This document shows positions 28,097 through 35,834 of a stretch of 64,000 nt of DNA, in pieces. The translations under genes and the position numbers were made by a program. The stretch comes from JAJPJE01 sp963848375 (GTDB taxonomy: Bacteria > Acidobacteriota > Terriglobia > Terriglobales > Acidobacteriaceae). The notes under the pieces were generated by a model. The model made no database searches, was not told where the DNA came from, and was given only the letters and a program-made list of their open reading frames with translations. Position 1 is the first letter of the stretch. The number at the start of each line of letters is the position of its first letter. The stretch lies in assembly GCA_963848375.1 (NCBI GenBank), contig CAWKDK010000019.1:149732-213731 (forward strand), in the 5' to 3' direction.

Positions 28097-28207
28097 GGTG
28101 GTTTCCTCCCCACATGTTTGCCCCCGGATGTATGCCCACAGATGGAGCTATAGACACCACGTTTGGAGAATTGTTCCAACCTGCTATTTGAGCTCTTCGA
28201 AGCGCGT

Positions 28208-28849
28208 TCAGGCGGAGTGAACCACGGAATCGGTGAGCCACAATGATGGCGCGTACAAATAGGCGCGGCACAATGGGCAGAGGCCGGAATCAACTTGTTC
28301 CGGTGATAGGCCAAGATGACTCGGGACGAAATCCCACGCAAGAGGATCGGCGAGTGCGCGAGTGCAGCGGCAATGCGAGCACATGAGAACCCTGTAGGCG
28401 GAATCGTAGTAGCGCAGCGGATTCGGGTCGAAAGTGTGTGCGTGTGGTTCCTGGATGAGCATCGAGTTAGTGACGAGATATCCCTCGGGCTTCGATAGAG
28501 GATGAACACTCATCTCGCAGAGACGGTGTACTCGCGGGCTGGAGCAATCATAGGTGTGTCGCCAAACATCGCGACGGGATTGGACGTAGTCAAAGACCAT
28601 GGCATAGAAAGGCTGAAGTTCCCAGGGAGTGAAATCCCATACCGGGGTACCCGTGACGGCAGAAATGGTCAGGCGATGGCCGCCATTATTGTGGGCAAAG
28701 CGGTCCCATGCCGGATTGCAGTACTTAATCTTGAACTGGCTGTCGAGAATGTAACTCACGTCCTGGCTGTTCTCGAGAACAGTGATGAGATTGCTTTTGG
28801 CGGGATTGGTGATTCGTTTGGGAAGATGCGAACGAAGATTCATGGTCAA
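28208..28849 (-). CDS. PAS-domain protein with C-terminal cysteine pairs
   Basis: A 213-residue soluble protein. Residues about 20-115 look like a PAS sensor (VLENSQDVSYILDSQFKIKY, CNPAWDRFA, GTPVWDFTP). The last 70 residues hold CSHCRC (near 155) and CPLCRAYL (near 190), a CxxC...CxxC arrangement that could bind zinc; the segment between is acidic-aromatic. I do not recognise a named family and see no kinase, cyclase or DNA-binding part. Three inverted repeats sit in the 100 bp upstream. Likely cytoplasmic; function unknown. Confidence 0.7.
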   Translation of the reverse strand: MTMNLRSHLPKRITNPAKSNLITVLENSQDVSYILDSQFKIKYCNPAWDRFAHNNGGHRLTISAVTGTPVWDFTPWELQPFYAMVFDYVQSRRDVWRHTYDCSSPRVHRLCEMSVHPLSKPEGYLVTNSMLIQEPHAHTFDPNPLRYYDSAYRVLMCSHCRCTRALADPLAWDFVPSHLGLSPEQVDSGLCPLCRAYLYAPSLWLTDSVVHSA

Positions 28850-28883
28850 GTTAGAAACTAATGGAGTAGATGCGAAACCAGCA

Positions 28884-28915
28884 AATGACTAACGTCATTG
28901 TGTGATGGCGTCACA
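28884..28915. promoter_or_regulatory. Two inverted repeats upstream of the PAS gene
   Basis: AATGAC-TAAC-GTCATT (28884-28899) is a perfect inverted repeat; immediately after it TGTGA-TGGCG-TCACA (28901-28915) is another with CRP/FNR-like half sites but a 5-bp centre. They lie 35-66 bp upstream of the start of the PAS gene, a fitting place for operators. Confidence 0.45.
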
Positions 28916-28920
28916 AACTA

Positions 28921-28943
28921 CGGTAACCCACATCACGTTACCG
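28921..28943 (-). terminator. Hairpin after the HAD gene
   Basis: CGGTAAC (28921-28927) pairs with GTTACCG (28937-28943), nine-base loop. Read leftwards it begins six bases after the HAD stop codon. The bases after it, TAGTTTGT, are only weakly T-rich, so termination is uncertain. Confidence 0.4.
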
Positions 28944-28948
28944 GCGGA

Positions 28949-29634
28949 TTATGTGGAGTCGTTCAAAAGCCGCAGCAGGTCAGGCAATTCGGAGAGCGAC
29001 GAAATATGTGGACAGTCCTGGTGATCGTAAACGCCGAAGGGATCGATGAGGATGGCTCGCATGCCGACCGAACGCGCGCCGAGTACATCGATGGCATAGA
29101 CATCGCCGACGTAGACGCTTTCGCCGGGCTGAACCTGCATGGCGTCCAAGCCGGTGCGGAAGATCGCGGGATCGGGCTTCTCGACACCGACGTGCGCGGA
29201 ATCGATGATGCACTCGAAACAGTCGGCGATACCCGCGGCGTCGATGGCATCTTGAATGCCGCCGTCGGAGTTGCTGATGACCGCGAGACGGTATTGCTGC
29301 TTGAGGAGCAGCAACGTGTGCTGCGCGTGTCCGGTAGTATCCGCCGCCAGTTGGTGGAGCGATGGGAGGAGGCGATGAGCTGTTGCTGCAAAACTGGGTC
29401 GGGAGCGAGACCGAGCGTAGAGAAGAGTTGGTCGAAGTAAACGTTCCAATAGCTGTGGTTGGGATTTGAATTACCGGTGTGGTGGTCGCGATACTCGCGC
29501 ACGGCTTTTTCGGCGGTGCGCAAGTGGTCGTCGGTGGGGCGAATGCCGCGAGCGATGAGGGAAGCGAGGGTGCGCTCCGTGTCGGGAAACAGCAGAGTAT
29601 TACCGGCATCGAAGAACACCGCTCGCAAGCCCAA
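28949..29634 (-). pseudogene. HAD-family hydrolase, frameshifted
   Basis: A haloacid-dehalogenase-type phosphatase. The first part starts at the TTG at 29634 (AGGGG site eight bases before) and shows RAVFFDAGNTLLFPDTERT, motif I with an aspartate nucleophile, and a cap segment up to DPVLQQQLIA. Near 29370-29390 the frame is lost; another frame then gives motif II VISNSDGGIQDAIDAAGI, motif III KPDPAIFRTGLDAM and motif IV YVGDVYAIDVLGARSVG, ending at 28949. One missing base explains it. Rejoined length is about 228 residues, normal for the family. It overlaps neither neighbour. Confidence 0.8.
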
Positions 29635-29645
29635 GTTCGGTTCCC

Positions 29646-30236
29646 CTATTTCTTCGGTTGAGGCCGGCTGGCCGGTGGAATGATTCCGTTCAGGCGCAGG
29701 TAAATGGCCATCTGTCCGTAATGATCGAATCCATGCCACGTCGTCATGGAAGCAACTGCGAGGCGAGTGCTCTTGCCCCAGGAAACGGTGAGCGGTTCGA
29801 CGGCATTCTCAGGGGTGATGGTGGCGACCGCCTTGTGAACATAAGCGAACGAATCCTTCAGATATTTGACTATGTCGTCTTTCGTTTTCAGAGAGGCGGG
29901 GCCGTTTTCGTTCGGGCCTTCGATGTTCACCGGAGGCTTCTCGCCGAGAATTGTGGCGGCGAAGCTATAGTTCGCGGTGGCAACGTGGGTCACTTGCTGA
30001 GCGAAGGTGCGGGAATCCTTGAACTCGCCCAGCGAAGGTGACGGCGCGAAATTGAACTTGTCGGCGGGCATTGCTTCCGCAGCGGGAACAAACTCGTGCT
30101 CCAGGATAGTGACCTGGTTATCGAGTACGGAAGAGATGGTTGGAGCCGGTTGAGGTTTGTTTTGATCCTGGGCTGCAACGACAGCGGGCAGCAGCAGGGC
30201 GACAATCATCAGTGTGATCCATTTGATTTGCTTCAT
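29646..30236 (-). CDS. Exported DinB-like protein
   Basis: A 196-residue protein with a signal peptide (MKQIKWITLMIVALLLPAVVAAQ). The rest has the four-helix DinB plan with EHEFVPAAEAMPADKFNFAPSPSLGEFKDSRTFAQQVTH, in which the His of QQVTH and the later TWHGFDHYGQM supply the metal-binding histidines typical of the fold. DinB-like proteins are often metal-dependent transferases or hydrolases; this exported type is common in Acidobacteria and its reaction is not known to me. It ends 12 bp before the HAD start and begins 35 bp after the MFS stop. Confidence 0.8.
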   Translation of the reverse strand: MKQIKWITLMIVALLLPAVVAAQDQNKPQPAPTISSVLDNQVTILEHEFVPAAEAMPADKFNFAPSPSLGEFKDSRTFAQQVTHVATANYSFAATILGEKPPVNIEGPNENGPASLKTKDDIVKYLKDSFAYVHKAVATITPENAVEPLTVSWGKSTRLAVASMTTWHGFDHYGQMAIYLRLNGIIPPASRPQPKK

Positions 30237-30270
30237 TGCGTTTGCCTCTCGTGAGTAAGGTGAGAAACGG

Positions 30271-31539
30271 TTAGCCCTCGACTACAGTGGTACGAAGATC
30301 GACCCGATCGGCGCGAAGATGATGCCAGCGAGCCGTTCCTAATCCAATTGCCAGAACGATTGCGGCGCTCGTCAACGCAGCCGCGATTCCATAGTGGGTG
30401 GCGACCGCTCCCCAAATTGCACTTCCCGCGGCCATTCCTCCCTGCAAGACCAGCAGGTACATCGAGAGCACGCGCGCGCGCAGCCACGGCGGTGACATCA
30501 CCTGCGCGCAAACGTTCAAGCTCGCAATGATGACGATCCAGCCGATTCCGGCGAGGAGAAGAACTGTACATTGAATCACAATGCCTGATGCGAAGCCGGA
30601 GATGGTGGTGGAGCCAGCATACAAAAGCGTGGCGACGGCGACCATTGCATCGACGGACATAGTGCGCCGCCAGGCGGGGAGCAAGGCGGCTCCGAGGAGC
30701 GCGCCAAGACCGAAGAATCCGACCATGGCGCCGAAGCCGATGGAGCCATGCGGACGTGCGATGAGCGGAAGCAGCGCCCAGAGGCCGCTTGCGCCGAGAC
30801 TGAAAGCGCCGGTGCGAATGAGGACGGAGCGGACAGCGGGGGAATGCTGCGCGTATTCGAATCCCACCTTGATGGCAACCAGAACGTCCTTACCGGGGAG
30901 AGCGTGTTCGTGAGGACGGCGTTTCCAGCGAAAAAGGAAAACGACCACGCCAAACATGGAGGCGGCGTTTAGAAAGAAGGCGGTCGCGGTTCCCCAGGCA
31001 GCGATGACAATGCCGCTTAGTGCAGGACCGACGGCGCGCGCGACATTGAATCCAGCGGAATTCAGAGCTACGGCAGAAGCGAAATTCTGCTCGGAAACAA
31101 CCTCGTGCGTGATTGCTTGCCACGGCGGATCATTGGCAACTGCCCCAATTCCCATGAAGAAGGTCAGAACAAGCAGCCAAACGGGAGTCACCCAGTGGCT
31201 GACGGTCAGAATGCCGAGTGCGAATGCGGCTACGACCATCCAAGCCTGCGTGAATAAGAGGACGCGACGACGGTCGAACATATCGGCCATCGCGCCGGCG
31301 GGGATATAAAGCAAAAACGCAGGAGCACTACTGGCGACCTGAACGAGCGCGACCAGCATGGGCGAGGTCGTCAGGGAGGTCATCAGCCAGCCGGTGGCGA
31401 CGGTTTGCATCCAGCGACCGGTGTAACAGACCACGGCGGCGATCCACAATCCGCGAAACAAACGCTCGCGAAGAGGACCAAAAGCAGTTTCTTTGTGACG
31501 AGTATCCAAGCCTCCGAGAGGTGCGCCGGTTTCCGCCAC
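30271..31539 (-). CDS. MFS transporter (EntS-like)
   Basis: A 422-residue inner-membrane carrier with 12 predicted helices. It belongs to the group that resembles enterobactin exporter EntS: FRGLWIAAVVCYTGRWMQTVATGWLMTSL at the start and AGAMADMFDRRRVL as the loop motif between helices 2 and 3. The start is a GTG whose first base is the last base of the stop codon of the APC permease gene (TAGTG), so translation is coupled. Substrate unknown; it completes a three-gene overlapping operon with the PIG-L-type deacetylase and the permease. Confidence 0.85.
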   Translation of the reverse strand: MAETGAPLGGLDTRHKETAFGPLRERLFRGLWIAAVVCYTGRWMQTVATGWLMTSLTTSPMLVALVQVASSAPAFLLYIPAGAMADMFDRRRVLLFTQAWMVVAAFALGILTVSHWVTPVWLLVLTFFMGIGAVANDPPWQAITHEVVSEQNFASAVALNSAGFNVARAVGPALSGIVIAAWGTATAFFLNAASMFGVVVFLFRWKRRPHEHALPGKDVLVAIKVGFEYAQHSPAVRSVLIRTGAFSLGASGLWALLPLIARPHGSIGFGAMVGFFGLGALLGAALLPAWRRTMSVDAMVAVATLLYAGSTTISGFASGIVIQCTVLLLAGIGWIVIIASLNVCAQVMSPPWLRARVLSMYLLVLQGGMAAGSAIWGAVATHYGIAAALTSAAIVLAIGLGTARWHHLRADRVDLRTTVVEG

Positions 31540-33032
31540 TAGAGCGCTCCTTCAGGGGATGGTTGCGCGGCAAAGGGCCACTGGCGCTGGCGGTATGCGC
31601 GAATCAGATAGACCACTGTTCCGACTACAAGGATCACGAGAGCGTAGCGAACCTCTTTGAGCGCGTCAGGACGCTCTATGAGGACGTAGACGAAGCCGAT
31701 GGTCGCAAGCAGAGCGGGAACCGGGTAAAACCACATACGGAACGGGCGGGGAAGATTGGGACGTTTATATCGCAGGACTATGACGCCAATCGTCTGGAGA
31801 AGGAACTGGATCATGATGCGAATGACGACCAAAGCAGCGATCACATCGACCAGTCGCAAAAAGCAGAACAGCGAAGCGACGATGCCGAGGGCAATCAGGG
31901 AAACGTCGGGGATGTGAAACTCTGGATGCACGCGGGCAAAAGCGCGGAAGTAGTTGCCGTCGCGGGCAGCCGCGTACGGAACACGCGAATAGCCGAGCAA
32001 GAGCGAGAAGACGGAGGCGAGGGCCGTCCACATGATCAGGAGGGCAGCGATGCGTCCGGCCCAGGGGCCGTAGAGGCGTTCCATCATCACGGATACGACA
32101 TAGAAGCGGGTGTCCGACTTGGCGGCGGCGTCGAGCTCACGCCAGGGGATCACACCGAGAATGCTGATGTTCATCACGATATAGAGCACGGCGACGACAA
32201 CAATGGAGTAGATCAGCGCCCTCGGAATGGTACGAGCGGGCTCCTGAACTTCGTCGCCTAAGAAACAGACGTTGTAATAGCCCCAATAGTCATAGGCGGC
32301 GACGAGCATTGCGGAGCCAAGACCCAAAAAGAATCCGGAGTTCAGGGAAAATGCATGCGGCGGGAAGTCGAAGGCGCGCGATGCGTTGAAGTGCGTGATC
32401 CCGGAGAAGATGACCCAGGCGATGGTTCCGAGGACGCCGAGCCAGAGCAACTTCGAAAGCTGACCGATTACCTGAATGCGGCGATAGAGCAGGAACACGC
32501 AGAACAGGCAGGTGGCAATGGCGAGAAAAGTGGCGGGCGTTACGAGCAGGCTGATTTCGAGAGATCCAATGGGCGAGCGGAAGGTGCGCGCGAAATTCGT
32601 GTGCTCCAGCGGATGCCACAGGTACGAGGCATACCGCGAGAGCCCAATACATCCTGATGCGATGGAAAGTGGCGCGCTGAACGAGAGTTGCCAGACGAAG
32701 AGAAAGGAAAGATATCGTCCCCAGCGATTGGGTCCGTAGATTTCCTTGAGGTAACGATACGAGCCTCCGGAGCCGGGGAAGCTGGCACCGAGTTCAGCCC
32801 AGACCAGGCCATCGCAGATAGCGAAGAAGGCGCCAAGAATCCATCCGAGCATTGCCTGCGGACCGCCCATGGCGGAGATGATCAGCGGGATGGTGATGAA
32901 TGGCCCGACGCCGATCATGTCGATCATGTTCAGGGCGGTGGCGCTGCCGAGGCTGATGCCGCGTACGAGTCCGTCGGGTTGGACGGAATTCGACTGACGA
33001 GACGCGGGCGCGATGGGATGTGGGTTGAGCAT
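31539..33032 (-). CDS. APC-superfamily amino acid permease
   Basis: A 497-residue membrane protein with 12 or so helices. The opening helix GSATALNMIDMIGVGPFITIPLII and PQAMLGWILGAFFAICDGLVWAELGASFPGSGGSYRYLKEIYGP are diagnostic for the amino acid/polyamine/organocation family, with the GVGPFI loop that contacts substrate. Its start overlaps the stop of the PIG-L gene (TGATG) and its stop overlaps the start of the MFS gene. Substrate cannot be read; an amino acid or amine is likely. Confidence 0.9.
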   Translation of the reverse strand: MLNPHPIAPASRQSNSVQPDGLVRGISLGSATALNMIDMIGVGPFITIPLIISAMGGPQAMLGWILGAFFAICDGLVWAELGASFPGSGGSYRYLKEIYGPNRWGRYLSFLFVWQLSFSAPLSIASGCIGLSRYASYLWHPLEHTNFARTFRSPIGSLEISLLVTPATFLAIATCLFCVFLLYRRIQVIGQLSKLLWLGVLGTIAWVIFSGITHFNASRAFDFPPHAFSLNSGFFLGLGSAMLVAAYDYWGYYNVCFLGDEVQEPARTIPRALIYSIVVVAVLYIVMNISILGVIPWRELDAAAKSDTRFYVVSVMMERLYGPWAGRIAALLIMWTALASVFSLLLGYSRVPYAAARDGNYFRAFARVHPEFHIPDVSLIALGIVASLFCFLRLVDVIAALVVIRIMIQFLLQTIGVIVLRYKRPNLPRPFRMWFYPVPALLATIGFVYVLIERPDALKEVRYALVILVVGTVVYLIRAYRQRQWPFAAQPSPEGAL

Positions 33033-35542
33033 CAGTTGCCGCTCACAACATCAGCGGAGACGTTGGGAGTGCTTGACGTGGGCTCGTGTCCGGCGTCGAG
33101 CAGATTCACGAACAGGCGGATCGCTCCGGGAACACCCGCGGGAAGCTGCCGGAAGAATGCATACGCAGAATAGATGTATATGCCCTTGCCGTAGCGCGCA
33201 CGCAGCAGTCCGCCTTTGAGCGAGGCTTCGCCGGGATCGTTCGAGGCGAGCAGAGGCTCGAACTTCGAATCCCAGGAAGCCATGAAGTAGAGGCCACGTT
33301 CCTGCACCCAGCCATCGAAATCCTTTTGCGTGATTTGATTCGGAGAATGAAAGATTGGGTCGCTGGGAGCGAGGATCTCGACCGGAGCTTCTTCGATGGT
33401 GACGCGATCGCGACTCTCTTCGGCGGCATACGGTGTGAAGTGGCCGGAGTTGAATTCCTGATATTGCTGGTTGTACTGCACGATGAGGGTTCCACCGTTG
33501 GAGACGTAGTCGAGCAGACGCTGATTGTTCTTGCGAACATCTTCGCGAGTGTCATAGGCGCGGATGCCGAGCACGATGGTGTTGTACGCTGCGAGATTTC
33601 CGGACGCAAGTTCTTCGGGAGTGATCAGTGTGACGTTGAGTCCGAGTTGCTGAAGGACGGTGGGAATGTCATCGCCCGCGCCCATGACGTAGCCGATCTT
33701 CAGATTCTTTGGCAGCTTTACGTCGACGATGCTGATGCGCTGCGTTGACGGGCGGAAGTAGTAGGCGGCGCCGAGGTCTTCGCGCGTGACGAGGGAATAG
33801 CCTTGGTCGAAGGTCTGTCCGTCGCGACGGGCTTTGATTGGCACTTGATATTGCGCTTCCGGAACCGAGTCGGGTTTCAGCGAAACGGCGGCGCTGGCGA
33901 TTTGTCCAGGCTGCGTGAGAGCTCCGGCTGGACTGGAGGTGGTGGTCCAGCCCTTGGGCGCATCGGCGCTGATGGTGACGGCGTCTTTGCTGGGCTGGTT
34001 CGCGAAGAGTGATGCGGTGACGTCGGCACCGGAGCTGCCTTTTTGCATGACGCGTGTGACGGCTGCCGTCGAGACGGAAACTGCGGGACCGACAATCAGC
34101 GGGTGCGGTTCGGGCAACGCGACTTCGACTGGAGCTTCGATCTCTCCGGTGTATCCCTGCCAGGTGTAGGTTGCGCGAGCGCGTAGTGGAGGAGGAGTCA
34201 GCGGGAGAGTTGCATATTGTGGATCGGAGATCTGGTAGATGGAGTCGGTTTCGACGTTGGTGCGGTAGAAGTACTGGCGAGTGTAGGGGGCGTTGGGGGG
34301 AGGGGTGACGGAATACATCGTCATCGAATTGCGGCCGAATTCAGCCGTGCTGTACCACTTGATTTTCCAAGTGTCAGGCGCAAGGACAGTCGTCTCCCTC
34401 AGAGGACCGGAGAAGACTACATTCACCTTGAATGTTTCGCCGGGTACCGCCGTCAGCATCTCCTGCGTGTGCGGATGTTTTATTTGATCGAGGCCCGGCA
34501 GAATTGCGGTCGCGGTCAGAGAGATGTTCAGAGCGATATTCGCGCCGTTCGCAAATTGCTGGCGCTTAGTCTCGAGGTCTGTCAGAAGATCGTCTTTTGC
34601 GGCGGCGGAGAGAGATGAAGCACGCACTTGCTGGATCAACTCGTTCGTCTTCTTCAAGCCAGCGAGAAGTGGAACTGCCGCGGCCTCCTGCGATTTTTTC
34701 GCAGCTTCGCTAGCCTCATCAACATCTTTTGCCAGGTCTTGAAGGCCGGGCTTCAGGAACGGCACTTTCGACTGTTCGTTACCGAGACGATCGGCGAGCG
34801 CCGGCAGGGAAGTATCGATGCCATCGAAATAATCCTGCTCGTGCTGAGGCGAATAGTTCGGCAGGACGGTGTCAATCAACTTGTAATAGCTGTGGTGCGG
34901 TCCCGGACTGACCGACCACATACCCGCTCCCTGGGACAACTGATGACGTAGCCCTTGCATGGCGAACTGTATATAAGACGTCCCGAGAAGAGCGTCGTCA
35001 CTCCCGGTGTTGAGATCAACGTTCCAGTCTTCGCTGGCGCGAACGTTGTCCATGTATAGCTTTTTGGCTTGCCAGGGTTGGAGACCCTCGCGGATCTGGT
35101 CAGGGAAACGATTGGGGTCGGCGGCGGCACGAAAAGCTTCGCGCGTGAGAAGGCCGGAAGCCTGATGATTGCCGTGGCCGTCTCGTGAGGCGCCCTGAAA
35201 GCGCGTGATGATGACGTCGGGACGGAAGGTGCGGATCACGCGAACGAGATCGGCGAGGGCGGTATCGTGACCGCCCCATTTCTCGAAGGTCTCGTCGGCA
35301 GTTTTTGAGAAGCCGAAATCGGCGACACGGCTGAAGCGCTGCTCTACGCCGTAGTATTTGTCGGCAGCGAGCATCTCCAGAGTGCGCAGAATGCCAAGTT
35401 CATCGCCGAAGGCATTGCCAGTCTTGTTCTGGCCACCTTCACCGCGAGTAAGAGTCATCTGCAGTCCGGTGACGCCGTGTCCGCGGACTTCGAGCGTGAG
35501 CATGCCACCATCTTCGTCGTCAGGATGTGCGGTGGTGTGCAT
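33032..35542 (-). CDS. PIG-L (LmbE)-family deacetylase, large form
   Basis: A large zinc-dependent deacetylase-like protein, at least 836 residues. The N-terminal LmbE domain has the metal site AHPDDEDGG, FRPDVIITRF and the second histidine site DGHGNHQASG. Beta-sandwich domains follow (about 380-620), and a C-terminal Rossmann-like part begins near IGYVMGAGDDIPTVLQQLG. Such long forms are common in Acidobacteria and Bacteroidetes and presumably act on N-acetyl sugars. The ATG at 35542 sits only six residues before the HPDD motif. In the same frame upstream (from 35692) is a convincing signal peptide, RFLIALLVLSTLASA, but no ATG, GTG or TTG opens it. The true start is thus unresolved. Confidence 0.85.
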   Translation of the reverse strand: MHTTAHPDDEDGGMLTLEVRGHGVTGLQMTLTRGEGGQNKTGNAFGDELGILRTLEMLAADKYYGVEQRFSRVADFGFSKTADETFEKWGGHDTALADLVRVIRTFRPDVIITRFQGASRDGHGNHQASGLLTREAFRAAADPNRFPDQIREGLQPWQAKKLYMDNVRASEDWNVDLNTGSDDALLGTSYIQFAMQGLRHQLSQGAGMWSVSPGPHHSYYKLIDTVLPNYSPQHEQDYFDGIDTSLPALADRLGNEQSKVPFLKPGLQDLAKDVDEASEAAKKSQEAAAVPLLAGLKKTNELIQQVRASSLSAAAKDDLLTDLETKRQQFANGANIALNISLTATAILPGLDQIKHPHTQEMLTAVPGETFKVNVVFSGPLRETTVLAPDTWKIKWYSTAEFGRNSMTMYSVTPPPNAPYTRQYFYRTNVETDSIYQISDPQYATLPLTPPPLRARATYTWQGYTGEIEAPVEVALPEPHPLIVGPAVSVSTAAVTRVMQKGSSGADVTASLFANQPSKDAVTISADAPKGWTTTSSPAGALTQPGQIASAAVSLKPDSVPEAQYQVPIKARRDGQTFDQGYSLVTREDLGAAYYFRPSTQRISIVDVKLPKNLKIGYVMGAGDDIPTVLQQLGLNVTLITPEELASGNLAAYNTIVLGIRAYDTREDVRKNNQRLLDYVSNGGTLIVQYNQQYQEFNSGHFTPYAAEESRDRVTIEEAPVEILAPSDPIFHSPNQITQKDFDGWVQERGLYFMASWDSKFEPLLASNDPGEASLKGGLLRARYGKGIYIYSAYAFFRQLPAGVPGAIRLFVNLLDAGHEPTSSTPNVSADVVSGN

Positions 35543-35740
35543 CAGACGAGCGGTCGTGTGCAGCTTGCGCAGTGTTTCCTGGAGGCCGACGGGGCCGCTG
35601 TCCTGAGGGATGACAGGTTCTGTGGCGGAAGCGAGGGTCGAAAGGACAAGGAGCGCGATAAGGAAGCGCGTTCGAGAGAAGTTGGTTCTGACAGCGAGAG
35701 CGAAGTGGATGGCGTTCCCCCGGATGTCGACGGAATAGAG

Positions 35741-35815
35741 ATTCCTCGAGGACCGAAGTCCTCTCGGAATGACAGAAAAAACAGAGTTCGATCGGCGCGC
35801 GCCCTGAAGGCGCGC
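35741..35815. repeat. Two intergenic hairpins downstream of sucA
   Basis: At 35741-35770, ATTCC-TC-GAGGAC, loop CGAA, GTCCTC-TC-GGAAT is a full two-part stem with the same TC/TC bulge as at 27576-27605, followed by GACAG. At 35797-35815 GCGCGCC pairs with GGCGCGC around CTGAA. They lie between the sucA stop and the signal-peptide-like frame of the PIG-L gene. Confidence 0.7.
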
Positions 35816-35834
35816 CCTTCAAACCAAAATCAAG

